From positions 1-64,000 of the forward strand of contig NZ_QJVJ01000017.1 in NCBI RefSeq assembly GCF_003217775.1: a DNA stretch of 64,000 nt. Direction: 5' to 3'. Made by a program: the position numbers and the translations under genes. This DNA comes from Paenibacillus flagellatus (GTDB lineage Bacteria; Bacillota; Bacilli; Paenibacillales; NBRC-103111). Below, piece by piece: positions 44,912 through 53,476 of this stretch; the first letter of the stretch is position 1, and the number at the start of each line of letters is the position of its first letter. The notes beneath the pieces are model-generated. The model saw only the letters and a list, made by a program, of their open reading frames with translations, was not told the origin of the DNA and made no database searches.

Positions 44912-44952
44912 AAAAAGCCGAAGCTCGGGACTCCCGGGCTTCGGTTTTTTTT
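44912..44952. terminator. bidirectional terminator between acnA and the Rpn gene
   Basis: AAAAAGCCGAAGCTCGGG-ACT-CCCGGGCTTCGGTTTTTTTT, a stem of about 14 bp with one mismatch and runs at both ends, serving two convergent genes. Confidence 0.92.
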
Positions 44953-44965
44953 GATCATATGACGG

Positions 44966-45844
44966 TTAGTTTGACTCCGTTTCGGCCAAACGCTTGATTT
45001 CCGCTTCCGAAATGCCCGTCACTTTGGCAATCATGGCGGGGCTTATGTTTTCCTTCAACATGCTGAGGGCGACTTCGAGCTTGCCTTCGAGCAAGCCTGC
45101 GGCCCTTCCTCGCGCTTCTCCGCGAGCTTCGCCTTCCGCGATCAGGCTGTTGCGCTCGATCAGCGAATGCTCTCGCGCCTCGTACAGGCGGATCGTTTCT
45201 TCGTCGCTGCTCAGCCACTCCAGCCGCTCTTCCGTCTTTCCGATGATCGGATCCATCCGTATCAGCTCCTTCAATTGATCGTCCGGCAGCTTCTCGTCCA
45301 GAAACAGGAGCCACCGGTGCAGCGGGTCCTCCAAATTTTTGCGGACCGCTTTGAATTTCGGGTATTCGATGAAGTGAACCTCCATCGCATCCGTCAGCAT
45401 AAAATGATCTTCATGGTCTTCGTAAAAATGAAACGTGCTGTGGAATCGTTCCAGCTCGAACAAGTTGAAATCGACTATGTTGATCGTAATCGTTTTCTTC
45501 AATTCTTCGAACCTGCCTCCGGCCTTGATCGATTCGACGTAAAGCTTGCCTAAGTAAAACAAGGTTCGCCGGGGCATATTCCGGTAGTTAGTCAGCTGCA
45601 CCTCGATATTGATCTGAACCCGATCCGCCGTCTCCGCCCTAACGTCGAGCCTACCCGTCTTGTCGTCGATCAGCTTTTTGGTCAGCTGTTTGTTGTCGAT
45701 TACGGTCAGCGCAACGATCCGCTGCGGGCCCTCCAAGCGCAATATGGCGTTCAGCAGCGCCATCAAGCTTTCTTTCGTATCCTGTTCCCCGAACAACCGC
45801 TGAAAGATGAAATCGTTTTTCGGCTTGAGCCGCCTGACCGTCAT
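44966..45844 (-). CDS. Rpn-family recombination-promoting nuclease / PD-(D/E)XK transposase-like protein
   Basis: A 292-residue protein. The N terminus (PKNDFIFQRLFGEQD) and the conserved GRLDVRAETADRVQINIEVQ region carry the PD-(D/E)XK active-site residues (Asp, then Glu-x-Gln). The C terminus has a GEARGEARGRAAG-type repeat and ends in a short helix-turn-helix-like piece. Rpn proteins are DNA nucleases linked to RecA-independent horizontal recombination and are often laterally mobile. No inverted repeats or target duplications were seen around it, so it is a lone gene, not a demonstrable insertion sequence. Confidence 0.9.
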   Translation of the reverse strand: MTVRRLKPKNDFIFQRLFGEQDTKESLMALLNAILRLEGPQRIVALTVIDNKQLTKKLIDDKTGRLDVRAETADRVQINIEVQLTNYRNMPRRTLFYLGKLYVESIKAGGRFEELKKTITINIVDFNLFELERFHSTFHFYEDHEDHFMLTDAMEVHFIEYPKFKAVRKNLEDPLHRWLLFLDEKLPDDQLKELIRMDPIIGKTEERLEWLSSDEETIRLYEAREHSLIERNSLIAEGEARGEARGRAAGLLEGKLEVALSMLKENISPAMIAKVTGISEAEIKRLAETESN

Positions 45845-45911
45845 CGCGGACGCCCCTTTTATCGGCTTGATTTGTCTTTATTATACCACAGCGGCACGGG
45901 AGTTCTAACGG

Positions 45912-45941
45912 CAAAAAGGCCGCGAAAATGTTCGCAGCCTC
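45912..45941 (-). terminator. terminator of the ridA-like gene
   Basis: On the minus strand GGCTGCGAA and TTCGCGGCC pair (one G-U) around a 4-base loop, followed by five T, about 18 bases after the stop. Confidence 0.85.
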
Positions 45942-45958
45942 CTCCCTGTCCGACGGCC

Positions 45959-46426
45959 TTACCCCTTCAGCGAAACGACCATGTCGACCTCGGTCGAAGC
46001 GCCGAGGGGCAGCGTATGTATGCCGAGCGCGGCCCGCGCATGCTTGCCCGCCTCCCCGAATACGCCGATCAGCAGCTCGCTGGCCGCGTTCATGATCGCG
46101 GGGTGCTCGGTTACGTGCTCGGCACAGCTCAAATAGCCGGTCACTTTCAAGATCTTGTCCACCCGCTCCAGGCCGACTTCTTTGTCGAGCGATTCGAGGC
46201 AGTTGACGGTCGACAGCGCGGCCGAAAGCTTGCCTTCCTCGATCGTGACGTCGGCGCCGATCCGTCCTTTGTACGCCAGCTCCCCTCCGGAAAATGCGAC
46301 ATGCCCGGACACGTAAGCGACGTTCCCATCAACCCGTACCGACATAATCAGACCCGGCGGCTTGACGGTCGGATCCGGCTTCCACCCCAGCTTCGTTTTC
46401 ACAGCTTCGTATTGTTGACGATCCAT
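45959..46426 (-). CDS. RidA/YjgF family protein
   Basis: A 155-residue cytoplasmic protein of the RidA superfamily, which hydrolyses reactive enamine/imine intermediates or related compounds. The SGHVAFSGGELAYKGRIG and C-terminal HARAALGIHTLPLGASTEVDMVV segments with the conserved Arg fit the family; it belongs to the longer YjgH/Rid7-like groups. The ATG at 46426 has GGAGAAGGAG directly upstream. The D-aminoacylase gene upstream ends 34 bases away, so the two form an operon. Confidence 0.9.
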   Translation of the reverse strand: MDRQQYEAVKTKLGWKPDPTVKPPGLIMSVRVDGNVAYVSGHVAFSGGELAYKGRIGADVTIEEGKLSAALSTVNCLESLDKEVGLERVDKILKVTGYLSCAEHVTEHPAIMNAASELLIGVFGEAGKHARAALGIHTLPLGASTEVDMVVSLKG

Positions 46427-46460
46427 ATCTCCTTCTCCTCCATCAGTAAAGTAAACACAC

Positions 46461-48059
46461 TTATTCGACAATCCTTCCATGAAGCCCCTGCTGGATAACC
46501 CCATCCCGGATCGCGAAACGCCCGTTGACCAACACGTGCTCCACGCCTTCGGGAGCCAGTCGCGGTTCGGCGAACGTCGCCCGGTCCCGGATTTCGGTCT
46601 CGTCGAAGACGACGATGTCGGCGTACAGGCCCGGAGCGAGCTTCCCGCGCCGTTTGATGCCGAACCGCTCGGCGGGGTACGCGGTCATTTTGCGGACGGC
46701 TTGCTCGAGCGTCAGCCATCCGTTTTCCCGCACGATCCGCCGGAAGATGTTCGGATACGAGCCGAAGCCGCGCGGGTGAGGCTTCGCTCCGGCATAAATG
46801 CCGTCGGTGCCGACCATATGGAGCGGATGCTTGAACGTCGGCTCCAAATAGGGGTACCGTTCCTCCGGCCAATGGAAAATCATGAGCGACGGATATTCGG
46901 TATGGACGATCAGGTCGCAAATGAAATCCGTCAAGCCGATACCGAGCTCCCGGCGCACCTCGCCCAGCAGCTTTCCTTCCCACGTTGTCGCATCGGTCAG
47001 CCAATCGGGCGGCGAGGAGCCGATAACGATCTGACCCTGCTCCCAGTCCGAACGAACCCTTCCCACGGAAGCGAAACGGATCCGCTCCTCGGGAAAAGCC
47101 CGTTCCACCTCGGCTTCGATCCGTTTGCGGAACGCCGGATCCGCGAGCCGCTCCCGCACCTGCTTCGGCGTGCCGGCTTGCGCGGCTTCCGGCAAATTCA
47201 GCAGCAGATGCGTGCTGCCGGCGGGGTACGGGTACATGTCGAAGCTGATGTCGGCGCCAAGCTTGCCGCCCCGATCCAGCTCCGAGGCCGCGGCCGGATC
47301 GACCGTCAAATGCGAAATATGGACGGGGATGTCGGCCTGCAGCCCGATGGCGAACGTCTCTTCGCAGCCGATCGTCACCTTGTCCGCATAGCCGCGCTGG
47401 TGCGCGACATAGATGCCGCCGTAGGCGGCAGCCGCCCGGGACAAGGCGACGAGCTCGCGCAGATCGGCGCGGCGCATCGGCTCGTATTCGAGCCCCGTCG
47501 CCAGCGCTTTGGCGCCGCGCTCCATCCATTCGCGGACGAGCCGGTCCATCCGGCCGATCTCCTCGTCGGTCGCCGCCCGCGTCTCCCATCCCAGCACCGC
47601 CTGCCGGACCGAGCCGTGTGGCGCCTGCAGCACGAGATTCGAAGGCAGGTTTCCCCGGAACAACGCCAAGAAATCGTCCAGTGACAGGTCCCGTCCCTCT
47701 TCGATGAAACCGTCTTCATAAAACGGCCGAAGATACTGCTTCATCTCCCCCAACCGGGTCCGGTCGAGCGGCGCCCAAGAGAAGCCGTCCGGCGAAGCCA
47801 GTTGGGTCGTCACACCCATGCGCAGCGGAGCGTACCGATCGGGGCCGCCGAGCAGCGCCAGCTCCGAATGGACGTGAACGTCGATGAACCCCGGGCATAC
47901 CGCCTTGCCCGCGGCGTCGACGATGTCCTCCGCCTCCGCCCCGCTCAAATCGCCGATCGCGACGATCTCGTCCCCGACGATGCCGACGTCGCCCTTCCTT
48001 CGCCCCGCCCCGGTGCCGTCGACGATCCAGCCGCCGCGGATGATCCGATCGAATACCAT
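46461..48059 (-). CDS. N-acyl-D-amino-acid deacylase (D-aminoacylase), amidohydrolase superfamily
   Basis: A 532-residue metal-dependent hydrolase. The beta-sandwich halves flank a TIM barrel; H62 and H64 in GFIDVHVHSE bind metal, with further His in VAHQRGY and VHISHLTVD and the Asp in MVGTDGIYAG. Such enzymes release D-amino acids from N-acyl forms or, in some subgroups, act as dihydro-orotase-like hydrolases. The pairing with a RidA protein suggests that the freed D-amino acid is oxidised to an imine, which is an inference. It is first in the two-gene operon. Confidence 0.9.
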   Translation of the reverse strand: MVFDRIIRGGWIVDGTGAGRRKGDVGIVGDEIVAIGDLSGAEAEDIVDAAGKAVCPGFIDVHVHSELALLGGPDRYAPLRMGVTTQLASPDGFSWAPLDRTRLGEMKQYLRPFYEDGFIEEGRDLSLDDFLALFRGNLPSNLVLQAPHGSVRQAVLGWETRAATDEEIGRMDRLVREWMERGAKALATGLEYEPMRRADLRELVALSRAAAAYGGIYVAHQRGYADKVTIGCEETFAIGLQADIPVHISHLTVDPAAASELDRGGKLGADISFDMYPYPAGSTHLLLNLPEAAQAGTPKQVRERLADPAFRKRIEAEVERAFPEERIRFASVGRVRSDWEQGQIVIGSSPPDWLTDATTWEGKLLGEVRRELGIGLTDFICDLIVHTEYPSLMIFHWPEERYPYLEPTFKHPLHMVGTDGIYAGAKPHPRGFGSYPNIFRRIVRENGWLTLEQAVRKMTAYPAERFGIKRRGKLAPGLYADIVVFDETEIRDRATFAEPRLAPEGVEHVLVNGRFAIRDGVIQQGLHGRIVE

Positions 48060-48271
48060 GCGGAAACATGCCTCCCCTTACGGATTTGCCGATCGTTTCG
48101 TCTTGTTTCGCATGTGCTGTCATCTCCACCTTAACCGGGAGGCCGAACGAAGTCAATGCGCGGTTTGCGCCTCCACGACAAACCGTATCCCCGGGTCGTA
48201 CAGCCCGTTCGGCATTCGCGCATATTTCGTTCCATATTACGGAATAGTAACGTTCGAAGGGGGTGGAAATC

Positions 48272-48424
48272 GTGGAAGATAACGCCCGCGAACGCGAGCC
48301 TACGCTGGCTCCCGGCATGAACACGAGCGACCCGCTGGAGGAACGGGCTTCCGAGGAGGACGTCCGGCGCGGCAATTCGACGGAGGTAACCCGATTGTAT
48401 CTCGATCGAACCCCGGATGAATAA
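48272..48424 (+). CDS. small acidic protein, 50 residues, unknown
   Basis: A GTG start with AGGGGGTGG five to six bases upstream opens a 50-residue, highly charged protein (VEDNARERE... ending LYLDRTPDE) with many Glu, Asp and Arg and no hydrophobic core. Its stop overlaps the ATG of the next small ORF (GGATGAATAA), so the two appear coupled. No family recognised; it may be disordered. Good start signals and coupling argue that it is real. Confidence 0.6.
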   Translation: MEDNAREREPTLAPGMNTSDPLEERASEEDVRRGNSTEVTRLYLDRTPDE

Positions 48425-48557
48425 CGGAGCCGATCGGACGCCGAAGAAGGAAGCCGAGGACCGCGACCAGCACGTTCAGTCGAATGCGTCCATCGTCGAG
48501 CACTTGCTCACCAATCAAATTCCGAAAGACAAGTCCCGCGAGATGAACAATAATTAG
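48417..48557 (+). CDS. small hydrophilic protein, 46 residues, unknown
   Basis: An ATG at 48417 overlaps the end of the preceding ORF by eight bases. The protein begins MNNGADRTPKKEAEDRDQH and has one amphipathic part (SIVEHLLTNQIP). Its own SD is inside the preceding ORF (ATCTCGATCGAACC is weak), so translation probably depends on coupling. No known family. Confidence 0.5.
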   Translation: MNNGADRTPKKEAEDRDQHVQSNASIVEHLLTNQIPKDKSREMNNN

Positions 48558-48573
48558 GAAGGAGCCGAACCCG

Positions 48574-48732
48574 ATGTCCGACAACCGTAACGATCGTCCG
48601 GGCGACAATCGCGAAGAGGAACGCGCCTCCGCTTGCGAAACGCCCGAAGTAGCCCAAGTTGCCGCGCCGTCCGACTTGGAGGACGGCATCGTCGAGCTGG
48701 CCGACAAGGATACCTATATCGACGAGCCGTAA
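48574..48732 (+). CDS. small acidic protein, 52 residues, unknown
   Basis: ATG with GGAAGGAG eight bases upstream. The protein (MSDNRNDRPGDNREEERAS... ending DKDTYIDEP) is strongly acidic and polar, with one Cys at position 21. It is 16 bases after the preceding small ORF and just before a bidirectional terminator, so the three small ORFs form one unit. Confidence 0.58.
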   Translation: MSDNRNDRPGDNREEERASACETPEVAQVAAPSDLEDGIVELADKDTYIDEP

Positions 48733-48743
48733 TCGGGGACGAC

Positions 48744-48775
48744 AAAAAGAGCCGGAGCTGTTCTCCGACTCTTTT
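48744..48775. terminator. bidirectional terminator between the small ORFs and guaB
   Basis: AAAAAGAG-C-CGGAG-CTGTT-CTCCG-A-CTCTTTT: a stem with one internal mismatch and A/T runs on either side. Confidence 0.85.
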
Positions 48776-48788
48776 CCCGTTGTCCGCC

Positions 48789-50288
48789 TTATTCCCCGGA
48801 CAAGCTGCTTTCCTTCAAAATGACGTCGTGCGCGCCGCCTTCGACGATGCTCGTGGCGGAGACGAGCGTGATGCGCGCCTTGCGCTGCAGCTCCTCGATC
48901 GTCAAGGCGCCGCAGTTGCACATCGTCGACTTGATTTTGCCGATCGTCTTGTCCAAGTTTTCCTGAAGTCCCCCGGCGTACGGCACGTACGAATCGACGC
49001 CCTCCTCGAACAGCAGCGTCTGCTTGCCGCCCGTGTCGTACCGCTGCCAGTTGCGCGCCCGGTTCGAGCCTTCGCCCCAAAACTCCTTGACGAAATTGTT
49101 GCCGACCTTGAGCTTCCGCGTCGGGCTTTCGTCGAAGCGGGCGAAATACCTCCCCATCATGACGAAATCGGCGCCCATCGCCAAAGCGAGCGTAATATGG
49201 TAGTCGTGCACGATGCCGCCGTCCGAGCAGATCGGAATGTAAATGCCCGTCTCGGCATAATATTCGTCCCGCGCCTCCACGACCTCGATGAGCGCCGACG
49301 CTTGGCCGCGCCCGATCCCTTTTTGCTCGCGCGTAATGCAGATGGAGCCCCCGCCGATGCCGACCTTCACGAAGTCCGCACCCGACTCCACCAAGTACAG
49401 AAATCCTTCGCGGTCGACGACGTTGCCCGCGCCGATCGGAACGCCGAAGTTCGACTTGACGTACTGCAGCGTCTCCCGCTGGTATTCGGTATAGCCGTCC
49501 GACGAGTCGATGACGAGCACGTCCACCCCGGCGGCGACGAGCGCCGGCACCCGCTCCTCGTAATCCTTCGTATTGATGCCCGCGCCGACGATGTAGCTTT
49601 TGTTGGCGTCGAGCAGTTCGTACGGATTTTCCTTGTGCGCGTCGTAGTCTTTGCGGAAGACGAGATAGTCCAGATGCTGCCGCTCGTTGACGATCGGCAG
49701 GCAGTTCAGCTTATGCTCCCAGATGAGATCGTTCGCCTCGGAAAGCGTGATCCCCGATTTGCCGTAAATGAGCGAGGAGAACGGCGTCATGAAGTCCCGT
49801 ACCGGCTTGTCGAGCGGATCCCGGCTCGTCCGGTAGTCGCGGCTCGTCACGATGCCGAGCAGCTTGCCGGTCGGCGTACCGTCGTCCGTAACGGCCGCCG
49901 TCGAATGCCCGGTTCGCTGCTTCAAGTCGAGCACGTCCCGAAGCGTATGGTCGGGCGTCAGGTTCGAGCGGCTGACGACGAAGCCCGCCTTGTGCCCCTT
50001 CACCTTGCGCACCATGGCGGCCTGCTCCTCGACCGGCTGCGAGCCGAAAATAAAAGAAATTCCGCCGCACCGCGCCAAGGCGACCGCCATATTATGGTCG
50101 GATACCGCCTGCATGACCGCGGATGAGAACGGAATGTTCAAGGAAACGGACGGCTGCTCGCCCCGTTTGAACTTGACGATCGGCGTTTTCAAGCTGACGT
50201 TCCCCGGATGACAGTCCTTCGTCGTCAAATTCGGCACCAGCAAAAATTCGCTGAACGTCCGCGACGGTTCCTTGTAATAGTAAGCCAC
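48789..50288 (-). CDS. guaB: inosine-5'-monophosphate dehydrogenase
   Basis: A 499-residue enzyme oxidising IMP to XMP, the step before GuaA. The catalytic cysteine is C317 in [13 protein letters not shown], the flap has NWQRYDTGG, and a CBS pair lies at about 110-210. The start is GTG at 50288, with AGGGGGT six bases before. Sequence details such as [11 protein letters not shown] and the absence of the usual bacterial GTVGGG-type ending mark it as the less common IMPDH subtype also found in some clostridia and Paenibacillus. A second guaB elsewhere cannot be excluded. Confidence 0.93.
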   Translation of the reverse strand: MAYYYKEPSRTFSEFLLVPNLTTKDCHPGNVSLKTPIVKFKRGEQPSVSLNIPFSSAVMQAVSDHNMAVALARCGGISFIFGSQPVEEQAAMVRKVKGHKAGFVVSRSNLTPDHTLRDVLDLKQRTGHSTAAVTDDGTPTGKLLGIVTSRDYRTSRDPLDKPVRDFMTPFSSLIYGKSGITLSEANDLIWEHKLNCLPIVNERQHLDYLVFRKDYDAHKENPYELLDANKSYIVGAGINTKDYEERVPALVAAGVDVLVIDSSDGYTEYQRETLQYVKSNFGVPIGAGNVVDREGFLYLVESGADFVKVGIGGGSICITREQKGIGRGQASALIEVVEARDEYYAETGIYIPICSDGGIVHDYHITLALAMGADFVMMGRYFARFDESPTRKLKVGNNFVKEFWGEGSNRARNWQRYDTGGKQTLLFEEGVDSYVPYAGGLQENLDKTIGKIKSTMCNCGALTIEELQRKARITLVSATSIVEGGAHDVILKESSLSGE

Positions 50289-50328
50289 TGGTCTACCCCC
50301 TAGTCGTGTTTTGGAATAAATTTTTGCA

Positions 50329-50357
50329 ATCATACCACACGATTCGGAAAGAATCAA
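50329..50357 (-). promoter_or_regulatory. SigA promoter of guaB
   Basis: On the minus strand TTGATT (50352-50357) and TATGAT (50329-50334) with a 17-base spacer; the leader is only about 35 bases, so no riboswitch is present. Confidence 0.8.
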
Positions 50358-50400
50358 CGGGTGTTTGAGCGTTCGGGCCGGTTGCGGACAAAGGAACGGG

Positions 50401-50442
50401 AACGGCCCGCAGGGCGCATTCGTTGCGCCGGAGCGGGCCGTT
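50401..50442 (-). terminator. hairpin past the DUF1328 gene
   Basis: On the minus strand AACGGCCCGC and GCGGGCCGTT form a perfect 10-bp stem around an inner GGCGCA/TGCGCC hairpin. No T run follows, so termination would be weak; the position 25 bases past the stop fits a terminator. Confidence 0.5.
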
Positions 50443-50467
50443 CCCGTATCCCGTATGAAAGTCGCGC

Positions 50468-50638
50468 TTAGGCCGATCCTCGCCGGCCGGTAATGAGCGA
50501 GATGAGGAACAGCACGAGAAAGACGAAGAACAACACCTTCGCGATCGACGCCGCCGCCGCGACGATGCCGCCGAAGCCGAAAATCGCGGCCACGATGGCG
50601 ACGATAAGGAAAAACGCTGCCCAGCTTAACATATGCAT
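50468..50638 (-). CDS. DUF1328 small membrane protein (YtjA-like)
   Basis: A 56-residue protein with two hydrophobic helices separated by a [14 protein letters not shown] segment, ending in ITGRRGSA. The family is widespread, small and of unknown function, often induced by stress. The ATG at 50638 has AAAGG seven bases upstream. A sigma-B-type promoter (50688-50713) is placed 50 bases upstream, which fits a general-stress role. Confidence 0.85.
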   Translation of the reverse strand: MHMLSWAAFFLIVAIVAAIFGFGGIVAAAASIAKVLFFVFLVLFLISLITGRRGSA

Positions 50639-50687
50639 CACCTGTCCTTTGCGGGGTTAGGGTGTCCGGCACCGCCGGTACGTCCTA

Positions 50688-50713
50688 TTACCCCCGCCCG
50701 TCCGAGATGAAAC
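50688..50713 (-). promoter_or_regulatory. sigma-B promoter of the DUF1328 gene
   Basis: On the minus strand GTTTCA (50708-50713), 14 bases, GGGTAA (50688-50693), a close match to the SigB consensus GTTTAA-N12-15-GGGTAT. The -10 box is 50 bases from the ATG. It lies within the last bases of the neighbouring intergenic space and ends six bases before the chemoreceptor stop codon. Confidence 0.85.
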
Positions 50714-50718
50714 AAACG

Positions 50719-52740
50719 CTACAGCTTGAACCGCTCGACGACGCGCTGCAGCTGCTCCGCCATCCGGGCCAGCGCCTCGGCCGCGCCGTTGATCTCCTCC
50801 ATCGAGGCCAGCTGCTCCTGCGAGGAAGCCGCCACCTGCACATAGCTGCCGCTCGCTTCCCGGAAGCTGTCGGCCATCTCCTGCGCCGACGCCGCGACCT
50901 GCTCCGAGCTCGCCGACATTTGCTCCGTAATCGACGAGATGTCCTGGATTTGGCCCACGACGTCCAGCGTCGATTTCTCGATTTGCCGGAAGGCGCTCTC
51001 CGCCTGAAGCACGACGGCGATGCCGTCGGCGGCCTCCCGCACCCGCTTGTCCATCTCCGCCGACGCCCGTTCCATCAACGCGTTCATTTCGGCGATGACC
51101 GTATGGATATCGTCGGCCGTCCGGCTGGACCGGTCGGCGAGCTTCCGCACTTCGTGCGCCACGACGGCGAAGCCTTTGCCCTGCTCGCCCGCCCGCGCGG
51201 CCTCGATCGCGGCGTTCAAGGACAGCAGGTTCGTCTGCCCGGCGATGTCGGCGATCGCCTCGTTCATCTCCCGGATGCTGGCGGACAAATTCGTCAGCTC
51301 GCGGATCGTCCCCGCCAGCCCGTCGATCGAATCGCGGAGCGCGGTCATTTGCCGCTTGACCTGCTGCACCGTTTCGCCGCCGTTATGGACGTCCTCCTCC
51401 GTTTTCGACGACGTCTCGACGATGACATGGGCCGATTCCGCGATCCGCTGCACGCCGATGGACATCTCCTCCATCACGCGGGCCGTCTCCTGGGCGCGCT
51501 GCGTCTGCGTGTCCATGCTTCTGGCGGCGTTCTGTATCGATCCGGCGATGCGCTCCGCGGCTTGCGACGTCTGCCCGGTGCCGGCCGTCATTTCCTCCGA
51601 CGAAGCGGCCAGCTGGCTCGACGTCTCGCTCAGCTCCAGCAGGACGTGCCGGAGCGATTCGGTCATCCGGTTGAAGCTTTCGGCCAGACGGCCGAACTCG
51701 TCGCCGGAGCGAATCGGAATCGTCTCCGTCAAGTCGCCGCCGCTGACGCGGGCGGACGCCTCCGTCAATTGCCGGAGCGGGCTCGTGATCGAGCGGATGA
51801 TGAAAAAGATCAGGACGGCGCCGACCGACAAGGCCGAGACGATGACGATGACCGTATTGTGCAAAATCGGCGCGGTCGCGATGCCGACCTCGCGCACCTC
51901 CATCGTACCGACGATTTTCCAGCCGGTCGTCGGGTTCGTCGCGTAAGCCGCCCGCTTCGCATTGCCGTTCAGTACATATTCGACGACGCCGGCGTCCCCC
52001 TTCAATATTTCCTCATAATGCGCCCCTTCGGCCGCCTTGCCGGCCTCGTTCGTCGGATGGACGAGAAACTTGCCGGTGCGGTCCAGCACATAAACGTAGC
52101 CTTCGGTGCCGATCTTCACGTTCTTGACGATTTCGGCCAGCTTCTGCAAGCTCAAGTTCACGCCGACGACGCCCTTCCCGTCCTGCAGCGTTTTGGCTAC
52201 CGTCACGACGACGTTGCCCGACGTAACGGACACGTACGGGTCGGTAACGACGACTTGGCCGGGCGACTGCATCGTCTGCTTGTACCAATCCCGGGTACGG
52301 GGATCGTACTCCTGGGCCCCCGGGTCCGGCGATTTCATCCAGGCCCCGTTCTCGTTGCCGAGCGTCAGCAGCTCCAGCTCCGGATGCTTCGACGTAAAGC
52401 CGTCGACGAGCTGCCGGGCTTGGTGGTCCTTCCGGTCGATCATCGCCGAGGAAAGCTGGCCGGCCAGCATATCCACGTCCTGCATTTCCAGCTGGATATA
52501 TTGCCGGATCGTCTGGTCGACGAGCTCAACGTTTTCGGCGGCGGAGCCGATCAACCGGTCGGCGATGCTGCCGGCGGCGGTCCGGTACGAAATCGTGCCG
52601 ATCAGCGTGCCGGGAACGAGCAGCAAGAGGAGAAACGAGGCGATCAAGCGGTTTTTTACGGTCAGCAGGACCGTCCGTTTCTTGCGGGTAGGGTTGGCGG
52701 AATCTGGGTTCAACTTCAATTCGTCTCCTGTTCTAGTCAT
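50719..52740 (-). CDS. methyl-accepting chemotaxis protein
   Basis: A 673-residue chemoreceptor. One membrane helix near 28-50, an extracellular double-Cache ligand domain (about 55-300) with [17 protein letters not shown], a second helix near 300-320, HAMP, and the cytoplasmic signalling domain with the conserved hairpin tip [22 protein letters not shown]. The Cache type points to sensing of amino acids or organic acids. No chemotaxis genes lie next to it. Transcribed away from the general stress gene at 52.9 kb. Confidence 0.95.
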   Translation of the reverse strand: MTRTGDELKLNPDSANPTRKKRTVLLTVKNRLIASFLLLLLVPGTLIGTISYRTAAGSIADRLIGSAAENVELVDQTIRQYIQLEMQDVDMLAGQLSSAMIDRKDHQARQLVDGFTSKHPELELLTLGNENGAWMKSPDPGAQEYDPRTRDWYKQTMQSPGQVVVTDPYVSVTSGNVVVTVAKTLQDGKGVVGVNLSLQKLAEIVKNVKIGTEGYVYVLDRTGKFLVHPTNEAGKAAEGAHYEEILKGDAGVVEYVLNGNAKRAAYATNPTTGWKIVGTMEVREVGIATAPILHNTVIVIVSALSVGAVLIFFIIRSITSPLRQLTEASARVSGGDLTETIPIRSGDEFGRLAESFNRMTESLRHVLLELSETSSQLAASSEEMTAGTGQTSQAAERIAGSIQNAARSMDTQTQRAQETARVMEEMSIGVQRIAESAHVIVETSSKTEEDVHNGGETVQQVKRQMTALRDSIDGLAGTIRELTNLSASIREMNEAIADIAGQTNLLSLNAAIEAARAGEQGKGFAVVAHEVRKLADRSSRTADDIHTVIAEMNALMERASAEMDKRVREAADGIAVVLQAESAFRQIEKSTLDVVGQIQDISSITEQMSASSEQVAASAQEMADSFREASGSYVQVAASSQEQLASMEEINGAAEALARMAEQLQRVVERFKL

Positions 52741-52881
52741 ATAGTCGTTAGTCGTTTAACAACTTACATATTTCGACAATTTCCGTAGATTTCCTCTCCC
52801 TTTCTGTCCAAATGAAAAAAAATTTCGTCAATACCGCATTCCGATGCCTTCCGCGCCCCCGTTCCGTTTCGGCTCCTCCGT

Positions 52882-52907
52882 GTTTCATCCGTAGTAAATG
52901 CGGGTAA
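52882..52907 (+). promoter_or_regulatory. sigma-B promoter of the YflT-like gene
   Basis: GTTTCA (52882-52887), 14 bases, GGGTAA (52902-52907). The -10 box is about 58 bases before the ATG. Confidence 0.85.
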
Positions 52908-52965
52908 AGGATTCGTAGAACGGCAATTCTCCCCCACAAGGGGACACGACAAGGAGGCGTTTCGC

Positions 52966-53316
52966 ATGAACGGGAAAGCTTTCGTAAGAGTGGTCGACAG
53001 CGGCTCGAAGGCGATGGAGGAAATCCATCAGCTGCACCGCCAAGGGTATTTGCCGGAAGACATTTACGTACTCGCTCACGATCGGGACCGCACCGAGTAT
53101 TTGGCCGGAGCGGCCGATGTGAATACGATCAGCGTCGAAGAGGAAGGGCTTATCCGCAGCGTGGCCAATTGGTTCCGCTCGCGGGGCGACGAGCTCCGCG
53201 CCAAGCTCGAGGCGATGGGCCTGTCCCGCCGCGAGGCCGAGGAATACGAGGCCGAGCTCGACCGCGGCAAAGTCCTCGTCATGGCGAGAAGCCGGACGGC
53301 CGACCGCATGCTGTAG
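52966..53316 (+). CDS. general stress protein, YflT/GSP17M family
   Basis: A 116-residue soluble protein. The N-terminal VRVVDSGSKAMEEIHQLHRQGY segment and the DIYVLAHD strand belong to the general stress protein 17M (YflT) domain, followed by a charged C-terminal helix (RREAEEYEAELDRGKVLV). In Bacillus subtilis yflT is a SigB target; here a SigB promoter is visible upstream. The ATG follows ACAAGGAGGCG. A terminator follows, so it is monocistronic. Molecular function unknown. Confidence 0.9.
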   Translation: MNGKAFVRVVDSGSKAMEEIHQLHRQGYLPEDIYVLAHDRDRTEYLAGAADVNTISVEEEGLIRSVANWFRSRGDELRAKLEAMGLSRREAEEYEAELDRGKVLVMARSRTADRML

Positions 53317-53367
53317 CCGCTTGCCCCATAAGGGACAAGCCCGCTCTCCGGGCCGCAGGACGGCAAG

Positions 53368-53411
53368 GAACGGGAGCCTCGCGCTCCCGTTCCTTGCTGT
53401 CGTTTTTTGCG
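53368..53411 (+). terminator. terminator of the YflT-like gene
   Basis: AAGGAACGGGAGC-CTCGC-GCTCCCGTTCCTT, a perfect 13-bp stem with a T-rich stretch starting about ten bases further (CGTTTTTTG). Confidence 0.75.
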
Positions 53412-53414
53412 ATA

Positions 53415-53444
53415 TGGACAGCTTTTCGCCGGATGGGCTAGTAT
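53415..53444 (+). promoter_or_regulatory. SigA-like promoter of the phosphatase-kinase operon
   Basis: TGGACA (53415-53420) and TAGTAT (53439-53444) with an 18-base spacer, 32 bases before the phosphatase ATG. No SigB box is seen here. Confidence 0.6.
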
Positions 53445-53476
53445 GAAAGCAGAATGAAAAAGGAGATAGCAAGCCA

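Noticed and set aside
42172-44958. Antisense open frame of about 930 codons opposite acnA
   Set aside because: Same codon-bias artefact; acnA has all aconitase motifs.
44966-45844. Complete insertion sequence
   Set aside because: No terminal inverted repeats or target-site duplications could be seen around the Rpn gene.
45956-45975. TTACCC near the ridA stop as a minus-strand sigma-B box
   Set aside because: The GAAAC motif is only about seven bases away, so the spacing does not fit.
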